From JAWLGW01 sp964569055 (lineage in GTDB: Bacteria > Planctomycetota > J058), in the NCBI GenBank assembly GCA_964569055.1, contig CAZMSZ010000092.1, positions 1 to 21,917 of the forward strand: a stretch of DNA of 21,917 nt. The letters are read 5' to 3'. The translations under genes were made by a program, and so were the position numbers. The notes beneath the pieces are model-generated. The model had not been told where the DNA came from. It worked only from the letters and a program-made list of their open reading frames with translations, and made no database searches. Position 1 is the stretch's first letter; the number at the start of each line of letters is the position of its first letter. Of the stretch, positions 7,209 through 15,464 are shown piece by piece.

Positions 7209-10200
7209 ATGGCGGTGCAGCAGCCGGCGCAGGGCTCGCGTGAACCGGGCCGGCCGGGCGCGAGCGAGGACGAGCGCGGCTCGATGCTGATCGTGGCGCT
7301 GGGGATCCTGGCGCTGCTCTCGATCCTGGCGCTGACCTTCGTCAAGCTGATGTCCCTCGAGCAGAAGGCCACGACCAACTACGTGGACGGGGTCAAGGCG
7401 CGCATGATCGCCGAGGGCGGCCTCGAGCGGAGCATGGCCCAGCTCAAGGCCATGCTCTCGACGACGGCCTTCGACGACCCCAAGCCGTCGTGGCTCTACG
7501 CCGACGGCGACTACTCGCTCCCCCTCGAGCAGGCGAGCGCCGACACGGTGAACGCGAATCCGCGGCTGAGGGCCAGCTTCGCCGGCCAGCTCGGCATCTC
7601 GTACCACGGCGGGGTCGACCAGTACAAGACGAAGGTGCTCGACGCCCAGACCCAGTTCAACCTCAACTCCGAGTTCGAGCCGCGCGCGACCACCCAGGGC
7701 GACCCGACGCTCTACGACTGGGGATACATCCGCTTCCTCGACGCGCTGGGCGAGGCGATCGCCAAGCTCAACCTGCGCGCCGGCGGCCGCAACCCGATCC
7801 TGCACGCGCGCTACCCCAAGGAGAGCTCGGGGACGCTGACCGGCAGCCAGGTCGCCCGCGGCGGCAAGGCGATCTACATGTTCCGCCAGTCGCGAGAAGG
7901 CGGCCGGTTCAAGTCCAAGACCGAGCTGCTCGAGGTGCTCGAGCACCAGGACGACCTGCTGCTCCTGCAGGACTTCGTCACCTGCTACTCGTGGCGCGAC
8001 CCCAAGACCGTGGTCGTCGACTCGCAGGGCGACGACCTGAAGTTCGCGCAGAAGCCCTGGTCGCAGCTCAAGCCCGCCACGCCCGACGAGCGGCGCAGCC
8101 CGATCAACATCAACCTCGCCTCGCGCGAGGTGATCGCCGCGAACCTCGCCGGGATCGCGGGTCGCGCGGTCTATCTCTACCGGGACCCGGAGGCCAGCTC
8201 CTACGGCCGGCAGAACGTGGACGCCGACTCGGCCGTCCAGGACTACCGCGACACCAACGATCAGCACAAGGAGGACAAGGAGGACCCGCCGGTGATCCCG
8301 GTGCTGGTCTACATCACGCCGTTCGCCTACGAGGAGAAGGCCTCGGCGGCGCCCGGGGCCGCCCCGCCGATCATCGATGGCGCGCTGGCGCTGGCCCAGA
8401 AGATCGTGGCCGACCGTGAGGGCCGGCCCTTCCGCTCGCACGCGGACTGGGAGGCCTGGGTCGACCAGAACATCGGGACCAACTCCGCCGGGGGCAGGAT
8501 CGACCTGCGCCAGACGTCGGCCAACGCCCCGAGCGGCTTCATGTATCCGCAGCCTCAGCAAGCCAAACTGGTGGCCGTGCCGCCCGCGATCAGCAGCGGC
8601 ACCACCGCCACGATCCTCCCGAACATCGCGGCGACCCCCGACTTCCAGGCCTGGTTCTACGAGGCCGTCAAGGACATGCTGAAGGCGAACTTCAACCCGA
8701 ACGGGCGGACCTCGGCGTTCAGCCCCAACGACGTCGCCTACCTCGCCGTCGACAAGGGGAACCTCGTCTATCACGACCCAGCCGAGAAGGACCCCAACGA
8801 CCCCGACGCCGGGCCGCCGCACCGGCGGCAGACCCTGGAGTGGTGCTTCAGCCCCAAGGGCGTGTTCGAGGTGACCGCGCTGGGCGAGGTCCTCGGCCCG
8901 CCCCCGGCGGATCCCAAGCGGCAGGTCGACGCCGACGGCGACGGGAAGTTCGACCCCGAGGTGTTCGCGCAGGCCAAGGTGCGCGGGGTGGTGCAGCTGT
9001 ACGACTCGGTGGTGCTGACCTCGCAGCGCGACTTCGAGCGCGACGGCGGCGACGGCAGCGACGATTACGGGGTGATGCGCGACGGCCTGGTGAGCTATCC
9101 CGTGCCCAAGGTCTACTGGGACCCGTTCGCCAACCCCGACCGCGCCGCGTTCTGGCGCGACTTCGGCCAGAGCGGGACCACCACGGCCGGTGGCGGCGGC
9201 GGCGGCAGCACCGTCCTGCCCGACGACTCGACCGGCTACCTGCAGCTGGCGCCCTTCCGCGCGCGCGGCGACACCAAGAACACGCACGTCGTCGACATGG
9301 ACAACCAGGAGGACGTGCCGCGGTTCGAGCTGTTGTTCCAGGACCGGCGGATCGAGCTGCCGGCCGGCCGCGACCGGACCAACCACTTCGACAACCTGCA
9401 GGCCGACACCTCGGCGGGCGTCCGCAACGGCGTCCCCGGTATGCCTCGCACGGAGCGCGTCAAGAACGTCCACGGCTGGCCGTATGGGACGGCGCGGGAC
9501 GGGATCCACGACGGGCGGTACTTCGACGCCGACCACCACTGGCGCCACCTCCCGCTGACCCCCGAGGGCTACCTCAACACCGAGCTGCGCCCGAGCGAGC
9601 TGTGGTATCGCGCCAGCGACGAGGGGGTCGACCAGGCGGGCAACAACAAGTGGCCGTTCCCCGAGACCTACTCGACGATCCAGCCCAACGACCCCGACGC
9701 GAACCGCCGCGGGCGCTCGTTCGTCGATCCCGGCTCGACGAACGACTTCATCAACACCCCCAAGGAGGGGAACGTCGCGCCGACCAACATCGGGGGCGTG
9801 GAACTCTGGTACAAGCCCGACTTCGACTGGGTGGTGCGCGACGGTCAGGGGAACGAGCTCCACTACTCGCCCCTGACGTGCGGGCTGTTGAGCACCTCGC
9901 ACGTGCTCGAGAACCCCGACGGCTGGTGGTACAACGACCAGGGCAGCCCGGCGGGGTTCCAGCAGGGGACCTACACCCGCGGCACCCAGATGTTCGTGCT
10001 GCGGACCAGCACCGGCGACCTGCGGGTCACGCGGCTGTTCTACGACGTGGTCGGCGAGTACATCACCAACCCCAGCAGCCCGCGCAATCAGATCGAGCTG
10101 CCGTTCGTGGAGCGCCCCGGCGGCGGCGACCCGATCTCGATCACCGAGTACTGGAAGAACTGCGTGACCCAGCCGGAGGTCTACAGGTGGCCTCCGCGGG

Positions 10201-11294
10201 CCCTGCGCAACACCGCCCTGACCCGCCAGTTCGTGAAGATCGCCCACGCGCGCGTCGACTTCTGGATCCCCAAGGAGACCTTCCGGGGCTGGCGCGCCCG
10301 CGAGTGGCACCACCTGGCCTTGCGGTGGGACGACGCCGCGACCTCCCAGACGAGCGGCCGCAAGAGCATCGAGGCCTGGGTGGACGGCACCGCCGTCAAC
10401 AACGGCACCTTCCACGAGGTCGGCCCGCGCTACGAGCCGGTCGTGTACGACCCCACCAACACCACGGCCAGCCCCGTCAGCCAGGTCAACCCCAACCCGT
10501 TCGCTACCGACCCGGTCTGGCCGCTGCCCGGCTCGAACGACGGCAAGATCCCGCAGTTCGTGCGGCTCAACGCGGACGCCCGCCCCAACAGCAGCTCGCC
10601 CGAGCTCGAGCGCCCCAAGGATCAGATCACCATCGGCTCGGTGATCCGCGACCAGCTCCCGGCCGCCAGCGCGGCGGGGGACGGCAAGGCCGGCCTGTTC
10701 AAGTTCGAGGTGGACGGGAACATCAACCTGCCCGCCAACGGCACGATCGACGACGTGCGCTTCTACCGCGGTCGCCGCAACAAGGCGCCGACGATCGACG
10801 GCCTGATCCGCTACGAGGACGTCGGGCTGTGGGAGGGCGAGTTCGACCTCGCGACCAAGTTCCCGAGCGCCGACGAGCCGTTGACGCTCGGCGCGCTCTC
10901 GTTCACCGGCTACCTGCCCACGCGCTACGGGCTCTCGGCGCCCCTCCCCCAGGGCGTGGGCGCGATCACGGTCTCCTTCAGGATCGTCCGCAAGGACGGC
11001 ACCGAGGAGAGCCCGAGCGGCTGGCTCGCGACCATGACGAGCAATCTCGGCGCCGGGAGCGGCACCAGCGTCGGGTTCTCGCTGGTCGACGACCAGGGCA
11101 AGAGCGTGAGGGTCTACCCGGGCGACAAGCTGGTCTACTCCGTCGAGATGGCGGCGGGGACCGGGGAGAACGGGACCCTCTCGCCCTCGCGCGGGTCAGG
11201 CAAGGCGATCGTGACCCCCGTGCTCGACGACCTCTCGCTGACGTTCTTCCTGCCGACCGCCACGACGCTGCTGAAGGAGCGGGTGAACAACTGA
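7209..11294 (+). CDS. Very large GspK/PilX-like pseudopilin with a LamG-type domain
   Basis: The 1361-residue product begins with a charged leader and a class III (prepilin-like) signal: DERG-SMLIVALGILALLSILALTFV, with cleavage predicted after Gly24. There is no Glu at +5, as in GspK minor pseudopilins. A GspK-type helix-hairpin-helix word, ININLASREVIAANLAGI, lies near residues 299-316, and PFRSHADWEAWV near 405-417 resembles the second GspK helical segment. A poly-Gly linker lies near 661-666. A LamG/concanavalin-like domain spans roughly 864-1190, from VELWYKPDFDW through EWHHLALRWDDA (1032-1043) to IDDVRFYRGRR, and a beta-rich C-terminal region follows. GspK proteins are usually only about 300-350 residues. 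A role at the tip of a type II secretion or type IV pilus-like fibre with a carbohydrate- or surface-binding head is inferred. GAGGAG seven bases upstream supports the start. Confidence 0.85.
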   Translation: MAVQQPAQGSREPGRPGASEDERGSMLIVALGILALLSILALTFVKLMSLEQKATTNYVDGVKARMIAEGGLERSMAQLKAMLSTTAFDDPKPSWLYADGDYSLPLEQASADTVNANPRLRASFAGQLGISYHGGVDQYKTKVLDAQTQFNLNSEFEPRATTQGDPTLYDWGYIRFLDALGEAIAKLNLRAGGRNPILHARYPKESSGTLTGSQVARGGKAIYMFRQSREGGRFKSKTELLEVLEHQDDLLLLQDFVTCYSWRDPKTVVVDSQGDDLKFAQKPWSQLKPATPDERRSPININLASREVIAANLAGIAGRAVYLYRDPEASSYGRQNVDADSAVQDYRDTNDQHKEDKEDPPVIPVLVYITPFAYEEKASAAPGAAPPIIDGALALAQKIVADREGRPFRSHADWEAWVDQNIGTNSAGGRIDLRQTSANAPSGFMYPQPQQAKLVAVPPAISSGTTATILPNIAATPDFQAWFYEAVKDMLKANFNPNGRTSAFSPNDVAYLAVDKGNLVYHDPAEKDPNDPDAGPPHRRQTLEWCFSPKGVFEVTALGEVLGPPPADPKRQVDADGDGKFDPEVFAQAKVRGVVQLYDSVVLTSQRDFERDGGDGSDDYGVMRDGLVSYPVPKVYWDPFANPDRAAFWRDFGQSGTTTAGGGGGGSTVLPDDSTGYLQLAPFRARGDTKNTHVVDMDNQEDVPRFELLFQDRRIELPAGRDRTNHFDNLQADTSAGVRNGVPGMPRTERVKNVHGWPYGTARDGIHDGRYFDADHHWRHLPLTPEGYLNTELRPSELWYRASDEGVDQAGNNKWPFPETYSTIQPNDPDANRRGRSFVDPGSTNDFINTPKEGNVAPTNIGGVELWYKPDFDWVVRDGQGNELHYSPLTCGLLSTSHVLENPDGWWYNDQGSPAGFQQGTYTRGTQMFVLRTSTGDLRVTRLFYDVVGEYITNPSSPRNQIELPFVERPGGGDPISITEYWKNCVTQPEVYRWPPRALRNTALTRQFVKIAHARVDFWIPKETFRGWRAREWHHLALRWDDAATSQTSGRKSIEAWVDGTAVNNGTFHEVGPRYEPVVYDPTNTTASPVSQVNPNPFATDPVWPLPGSNDGKIPQFVRLNADARPNSSSPELERPKDQITIGSVIRDQLPAASAAGDGKAGLFKFEVDGNINLPANGTIDDVRFYRGRRNKAPTIDGLIRYEDVGLWEGEFDLATKFPSADEPLTLGALSFTGYLPTRYGLSAPLPQGVGAITVSFRIVRKDGTEESPSGWLATMTSNLGAGSGTSVGFSLVDDQGKSVRVYPGDKLVYSVEMAAGTGENGTLSPSRGSGKAIVTPVLDDLSLTFFLPTATTLLKERVNN

Positions 11295-12799
11295 TGACCA
11301 CCACGCGCATGCTCGAGACCGCGGTGATCCTGTTGGGGCTCACTGCCGCCAGCGCGGCCACCGCTCAGGACCGCGCCCCCGTGCTGACCGAGATCCGCGA
11401 CGGCACCGGAGGGGCGGTGGCCCGGCGCCTGCCGCAAGGGGCCGTCGTCCAGCTCGTCGGGCGGAACCTCCACAAGTGCCCCGACCCGGTCAAGGACGAG
11501 AACGGGATCCTGCGGCAGGTGAAGTGCAGCCACGACGAGCTCACGGTCAAGATCGATGGCAAGGACATGATGGTCCTGCCGCCCTGCACGTTCGACGCGC
11601 TGTACGTCCAGCTGCCGCCCGACGCCAAGCCTGGCAAGCGCACGATCGAGGTCTCGATCCAGGGGCGCGGCAAGGCCACGATCGAGTTCGAGGTCGTGAC
11701 CCAGGAGGAGTACAAGAAGCAGGCCGAGGAGCTCGCGGGGCACGAGCTGATGGGGCCGCAGCGCGCTGACCAGGCGGCCAAGATCCGGGACAAGTTCCAG
11801 ATCACCAAGTTCCAGATGCTGCCCGGCGCGGCCGGGGCGCGGTTCGTGATCGAGGGGACTGCGGGCGGGATCCCCGACCGGTTCCGGGTCGACCTCGCGC
11901 TGCAGTACGACGGGCGGGACATCATGAACCGCAGCGTCATGGTGAAGGACGAGGCGTTCGCGACCACCCTCGGCCCGTTCAGCCAGAAGCTGCTGTACGG
12001 GGTCTACGCCTGCGAGATGGTGTTCTCCATGGACAAGCAGGCGGGCGCGCTGGTCCGCCGCTGGGAGCGGCAGCGCAGCAAGGCTGGCAGCCCGCTGACC
12101 GACCAGGAGCGGGAGGTCTACTCGCGCGTGCTGCGGCGCGAGCTGGTCGAGGTCGGGACCGGCCCCCAGGGGAAGGTCACCCCGGACGACCGCAAGCGCC
12201 AGACGGACGAGCTGCAAGCCCACAACCGGGAGCTGGTCGAGGCGACCCGGGCGATCATGCGCGAGCTGGAGGAGGCCTGGGCGGGCGCGAAGCGCTGCAC
12301 GTTCAAGGACCCCGGCCAGGCGGGCTACCACGAGGACAAGTACAAGAGGTGGCTCGTCCGCGCCGACTTCGCCAAGGACGAGGCCGAGGCCGAGAAGCTG
12401 GCGGCGGACACCAAGTACGGGACCAGCTCGGGCCACTTCAAGCCCGAGGCCTGGGAGGCGCTCGTCTCCGGCCCCGGCGGGCTGATCGAGCGGCTGAAGG
12501 CGCTCCACCAGAAGCAGCGTGACTTCGCCACCGCCTACATCTGCGCCATGGACGACCGAGCCCAGATGCTCGGCGACTACCTGATCACCGGGGTGCAGAT
12601 CCGCCTGCAGCAGCACTCGCGCGAGCTGTACGGCCAGAGCAAGCTCGACGTCCCCGCCCCAATCCAGACGCTCCACCTCGCCGAGCTCATGACCCCGCCC
12701 GACGACTCGATCAAGTTCTTCGAGGCGAAGGGGCGCGAGCTGCTCCGCCAGGTCGGCCTGGGCGACCTCGTGGGGAACACGGCGGACGGGTCGAAGTAG
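11294..12799 (+). CDS. Exported IPT/TIG-like protein coupled to the GspK-like gene
   Basis: The 501-residue product starts at an ATG that overlaps the upstream TGA stop by one base (TGATG), so translation is probably coupled. A signal peptide (about residues 1-24, ending ASAATAQ) is followed by an immunoglobulin-like IPT/TIG-type fold (about 28-135): PVLTEIRDGTGG, QGAVVQLVGRNL, VKIDGK and a closing IEVSIQGRGKATIEFEVV. The rest (about 140-501) is a helical, highly charged region with Lys/Glu-rich heptad-like stretches and no recognised enzyme motif. Its co-expression with a giant pseudopilin suggests a periplasmic or surface partner of that fibre. An N-terminal domain homology is visible but weak; the C-terminal two thirds are unassigned. 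Confidence 0.85.
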   Translation: MTTTRMLETAVILLGLTAASAATAQDRAPVLTEIRDGTGGAVARRLPQGAVVQLVGRNLHKCPDPVKDENGILRQVKCSHDELTVKIDGKDMMVLPPCTFDALYVQLPPDAKPGKRTIEVSIQGRGKATIEFEVVTQEEYKKQAEELAGHELMGPQRADQAAKIRDKFQITKFQMLPGAAGARFVIEGTAGGIPDRFRVDLALQYDGRDIMNRSVMVKDEAFATTLGPFSQKLLYGVYACEMVFSMDKQAGALVRRWERQRSKAGSPLTDQEREVYSRVLRRELVEVGTGPQGKVTPDDRKRQTDELQAHNRELVEATRAIMRELEEAWAGAKRCTFKDPGQAGYHEDKYKRWLVRADFAKDEAEAEKLAADTKYGTSSGHFKPEAWEALVSGPGGLIERLKALHQKQRDFATAYICAMDDRAQMLGDYLITGVQIRLQQHSRELYGQSKLDVPAPIQTLHLAELMTPPDDSIKFFEAKGRELLRQVGLGDLVGNTADGSK

Positions 12800-12803
12800 C
12801 CCC

Positions 12804-12874
12804 GTGCGCCCCGGCGCTTGGGCGCTGCTCGCCGCCGCGGCGGTCCTCGCGACCGCCGCGCCGGCCCGCGCCCA
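12804..12874 (+). CDS. Exported protein, N-terminal fragment cut by the assembly gap
   Basis: A GTG four bases after the IPT/TIG-like gene's stop opens a frame that encodes a textbook signal peptide: positively charged start (M)RPGAWALL, an Ala/Leu-rich core and the cleavage site APARA, followed directly by the N gap. The tight spacing suggests it is the third gene of the same operon. No Shine-Dalgarno is visible, consistent with coupling to the upstream stop. Its body and stop codon lie in the gap, and what follows the gap (from 12975) cannot be joined to it reliably. No function can be given. Confidence 0.6.
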
Positions 12875-12974
12875 NNNNNNNNNNNNNNNNNNNNNNNNNN
12901 NNNNNNNNNNNNNNNNNNNNNNNNNNNNNNNNNNNNNNNNNNNNNNNNNNNNNNNNNNNNNNNNNNNNNNNNNN
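12875..12974. other. Assembly gap of exactly 100 Ns
   Basis: A run of exactly 100 Ns is the usual placeholder for a scaffold join of unknown length. Sequence before and after it may be further apart than 100 bases, so gene order across it should be treated with care. The 81 bases after it (12975-13055) show no supported gene. Confidence 0.95.
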
Positions 12975-13055
12975 TGACGAAACCGTCTCGCGGGGGCTGC
13001 TCCCGAAACCGCGTATCAAGTTTCTAGAAATTGGAGGGGTCGCCAGCGCAGTGCG

Positions 13056-13289
13056 TCACCGGCTCGGCCGGAACCGCCGGAACACGCGGCTGATCATGTT
13101 GACCGGGCCGGCGTCGTTGTAGAACCGGTCCAGCTCCTGGTCGATAACTCGCGACAGCGGAACGGCTTGCAGGGTCGCGAGGAGCGGGTCCTCGAACTCG
13201 GCGCGGCGGGGCAGGCGGTTGCCGGCGCCCGTCGCCATCTCACGCAGCTGCTCGTCGATCGGGTAGCGCACCTGAGTGCTCCAGACCAT
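13056..13289 (-). CDS. Small orphan protein (77 residues)
   Basis: The ATG at 13289 is preceded by GGGGGAA about three bases upstream, a plausible ribosome-binding site, and the frame encodes 77 residues beginning MVWSTQVRYPIDEQLREM. The product has no cysteine, no signal peptide and no membrane segment. It is mixed in charge, with a basic C-terminus (SRVFRRFRPSR) that could bind nucleic acid or membrane lipid. I do not recognise it. A candidate sigma-54 promoter lies upstream at 13412-13429, which supports its being a real and separately regulated gene. It is the only credible frame between the gap and the LysM gene. Confidence 0.5.
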   Translation of the reverse strand: MVWSTQVRYPIDEQLREMATGAGNRLPRRAEFEDPLLATLQAVPLSRVIDQELDRFYNDAGPVNMISRVFRRFRPSR

Positions 13290-13411
13290 GGTTCCCCCGA
13301 ACCCTTCTGCAAACCTAGGCGCGGTAACGCGCTACGTTTTCGGATCGCCTCGCCGTGCGGTCAGCGCTCACAGGCGCTCCTTGGGGCGTTCGCGACTCCG
13401 GTCGGTGACCC

Positions 13412-13429
13412 ATTGCACCCCGTGTGCCA
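13412..13429 (-). promoter_or_regulatory. Candidate sigma-54 promoter upstream of the 77-residue gene
   Basis: On the minus strand TGGCACACGGGGTGCAAT keeps the invariant GG and GC separated by ten bases and matches TGGCAC fully, with GTGCA in place of TTGCA. Transcription would start near 13400 and give a leader of about 110 bases to the ATG at 13289. It lies in the 151-base intergenic space, which favours a real site over a chance match. Confidence 0.4.
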
Positions 13430-13440
13430 GCGCGGGCAGG

Positions 13441-13860
13441 TTACGGGTTGCGTCCGACACGCGACGAATCGCTCGGCTCGGTCTCGAGCGGCGGGATCCG
13501 CAGCTTGATCCCGGGGCGCATCTTCTCGGGCTTGGGGATCACGTCCCGGTTCGCCTCCTGGAGGCGCCGCCAGTACCGGCGCGAGCCGTAGACCTTCTGC
13601 GAGATCCGATCGAGCGTGTCGCCGGGTCGGACCTCGTAGAACCGCTCGGCCGGGGCGGCCGCGACGGAAGCGGGCGCGGCCTGCTCCTGCTCCGCCGCCG
13701 GCTCGGCGTCGATCTCGACCGGCGGCAAGGCGGCCGCCTCGATCGCGGCCGGCGTCTCGACCACCAGCCGCTCGGGCTGCAGCTCGACCTCGACCAGCCG
13801 CGCGAGGGCGATCGCCAGCGCCATCAGGCCAAACACGCCCAGACGCGCGGTCCGTCCCAC
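13441..13860 (-). CDS. Membrane-anchored LysM domain protein
   Basis: The 139-residue product has one N-terminal membrane segment (LGVFGLMALAIALA, about residues 7-20), a Glu/Ala/Pro-rich linker (25-72) and a single C-terminal LysM domain (about 74-124). The latter shows YEVRPGDTLDRISQKVYGS, NRDVIPKPEKMRPGIKLRIP. LysM domains bind N-acetylglucosamine-containing polymers, here presumably peptidoglycan in the periplasm. The arrangement resembles small LysM proteins that anchor the envelope or accompany cell-wall enzymes, but no catalytic domain is present. The GTG at 13860 is chosen because GGGAGG lies about six bases upstream and the membrane segment follows at once. It lies 53 bases downstream of the zinc-ribbon/HEAT gene on the same strand and may share its transcript. 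Confidence 0.85.
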   Translation of the reverse strand: MGRTARLGVFGLMALAIALARLVEVELQPERLVVETPAAIEAAALPPVEIDAEPAAEQEQAAPASVAAAPAERFYEVRPGDTLDRISQKVYGSRRYWRRLQEANRDVIPKPEKMRPGIKLRIPPLETEPSDSSRVGRNP

Positions 13861-13913
13861 GGGCTCCCTCCCTTGGTCCCCTTATCGGCAAGGGGAAGGG
13901 CGGCCTTGATCGC

Positions 13914-15347
13914 TCAGCGGGATCCGAGCCGCAGCAGCGCCCGGCGGAGGCCCTCGGACAGCTCGGGGTCCTCGGCCGCCGCCGCCAGCAGCGCCTCTCC
14001 GGCGGGCGACCCCGCCAGCGCGCCGGCGAACGTCAACAGCGCGAGCTCGGCCTGGGGGCTGCCCGAGGCCGCCTCGGCGCGCGCGCGCTCGAAGGCCCGC
14101 CGCACCTCGGCGGCGGCGAGCCGCTCGGGCCCGAGCGCGCGGAGCGAGGTGGCGGCCTCCGTGCGCACGGCCGACGCGGGGTCGTCGAGCGCCGCGAGCA
14201 GCGCCTCGACCGCGTCGGGGCGCTCGCTCGCCGGCGCGTGCGCGAGGGCGCGGACCCACGCTCGCCGGAGCGCCTCGTCGCGCTCCCCGCGCTCGAGCCC
14301 GGCCCGCGCCAGCGACACCGCCCGGACGGGGTCGGCCTCGACCAGGAGGCGCGCGGCCTGCGCGCGCAGCGGCGTGGGCGCCCCGCGCTCCTGGCCGAGC
14401 CGCGCCAGCGCCGCCGGGCCGAGCGGCTCGCGCGCGAGGAGCGTGAGCCCCGCCGCGCGCACGACCGGGTCGGGGTCGTGGCGCGCGGCGCGCAGCAGCG
14501 CGCGCAGGCGCTCGGCCGGGCGGAGCGCCGCGGCGCGCTCCAGCCCCTCGCGGCGCAGCTCGGGCTCTGACGCGAGCAGCGCGACCCGCGCGGCGGCGCG
14601 CGCGGCCGCCACGCCGCCGACAGCGGGCCAGCGGGCCGCGAGCGCGCGGGCGCCGAGGGGCAGCAGCAGGAGCAAGGCCGCCGCCGCCGCCACCCCCAGC
14701 AGCAGGCCGCCGCTCGCCGCCTGCGCGCCGCCCGGCGCGGTGGGCGGCAGCGGGCGATCGAGGCCGGGCACGCCGGGCGCGACCGCTGCGAGGTCGAGCG
14801 CGCCGAGCCCGCCGGGGCCGCGCACCGGGAAGCGCGCCCCACCCCGCGGCGTGTTGACGCGCACCTCGTCGAGCGTGAACCCGGACGGGTCCGCCTCGGC
14901 CTCGTCCGCCCCGTAGCGGCGCACGACCTGCTGGTGGCCGTAGCGGACGACCCGCACCTCGCCGGCGGGGCCGCTCGCCACCAGCCAGGGATGCACCCAG
15001 TGGGTCTCGAGCCGGTTGCCGCGCCGCGAGCGCCGGGTGACGTGGCTCGCGGCCTCCGACGGGCGCAGGTCGAGCCGCACCTCGAGCGGCCCGCCGCCCA
15101 GGCGCCGCGCCACCGCCCGCGCCGCGCCTACCCGGGCGCGCGCCTCGTCGCCCCGGGCCGGCGCCTCCGCCAGCGCGCCGTCGACGGCCTCGGCCGAGCC
15201 GCGCCACACCCACACCCAGGGCGGCGCGCCCTCGTCGATCCGATCGAGCGGCGCCCGCGCTCCGCGCGCCGCGCCGCACCCCGGGCAGAGGGCGGCCCCG
15301 CCGGACCACGCGCCGCAGCGTTCGCAAGGGAGGACCGCGGAGAGCAC
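13914..15347 (-). CDS. Zinc-ribbon, transmembrane and HEAT-repeat protein
   Basis: The 477-residue product begins (M)LSAVLPCERCGAW and has a CxxC pair (Cys8, Cys11) and a second CxxC (Cys21, Cys24) that form a compact zinc ribbon. A mixed alpha/beta region (about 40-195) containing THWVHPWLVASG, a single membrane segment (about 212-232, LLLGVAAAAALLLLLPLG) and an Ala/Leu/Arg-rich C-terminal half built of HEAT-like helical repeats (about 245-477, such as DPDPVVRAAGLTLLAREP and DPASAVRTEAATSLRALG) follow. The start is set by the zinc ribbon and by TACCGT exactly six bases upstream of the GTG, which predicts a leaderless mRNA. A membrane-bound scaffold or sensor is plausible; no enzyme motif is seen. 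The frame is open far upstream, but that sequence overlaps the divergent genes and is not coding-like here. Confidence 0.75.
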   Translation of the reverse strand: MLSAVLPCERCGAWSGGAALCPGCGAARGARAPLDRIDEGAPPWVWVWRGSAEAVDGALAEAPARGDEARARVGAARAVARRLGGGPLEVRLDLRPSEAASHVTRRSRRGNRLETHWVHPWLVASGPAGEVRVVRYGHQQVVRRYGADEAEADPSGFTLDEVRVNTPRGGARFPVRGPGGLGALDLAAVAPGVPGLDRPLPPTAPGGAQAASGGLLLGVAAAAALLLLLPLGARALAARWPAVGGVAAARAAARVALLASEPELRREGLERAAALRPAERLRALLRAARHDPDPVVRAAGLTLLAREPLGPAALARLGQERGAPTPLRAQAARLLVEADPVRAVSLARAGLERGERDEALRRAWVRALAHAPASERPDAVEALLAALDDPASAVRTEAATSLRALGPERLAAAEVRRAFERARAEAASGSPQAELALLTFAGALAGSPAGEALLAAAAEDPELSEGLRRALLRLGSR

Positions 15348-15353
15348 GCAGCC

Positions 15354-15359
15354 ACGGTA
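15354..15359 (-). promoter_or_regulatory. TACCGT -10-like element for a leaderless mRNA
   Basis: On the minus strand TACCGT is followed by exactly six bases and the GTG at 15347, with no Shine-Dalgarno between. It has the same spacing as the elements at 247-252 and 20849-20854. Confidence 0.35.
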
Positions 15360-15424
15360 CGGCGGGCCTGGTCCGCCGACAACCACCGCCCGGCCGACTC
15401 CCTGGCGCGTGGCAGGAGTTGGTG

Positions 15425-15430
15425 TAAAGT
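15425..15430 (+). promoter_or_regulatory. Candidate -10 (TAAAGT) for the H1-like gene
   Basis: TAAAGT lies 34 bases before the GTG at 15465 and is preceded at 17 bases by CTGGCG, a weak -35. A GAGGGG site (15455-15460) then precedes the start, so this gene would have an ordinary leader, unlike its divergent neighbour. Confidence 0.3.
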
Positions 15431-15464
15431 GTGCGCCCCGCACTGTCGGCGAAGCGAGGGGCGT

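Noticed and set aside
7149..10415. Long minus-strand open frame opposite the GspK-like gene
   Set aside because: Same kind of antisense shadow; the plus strand has a clear prepilin signal, GspK words and a Shine-Dalgarno.
8840..11293. Long plus-strand open frame leading into the IPT/TIG-like gene in the same frame
   Set aside because: It overlaps the GspK-like gene in another frame and reads as Arg/Ala-rich nonsense. A true start with a signal peptide lies at 11294.
13276..14916. Plus-strand Ser/Ala/Arg-rich frame
   Set aside because: It is opposite the LysM and zinc-ribbon/HEAT genes. Poly-Ser composition is the usual complement of Ala/Arg-rich coding.
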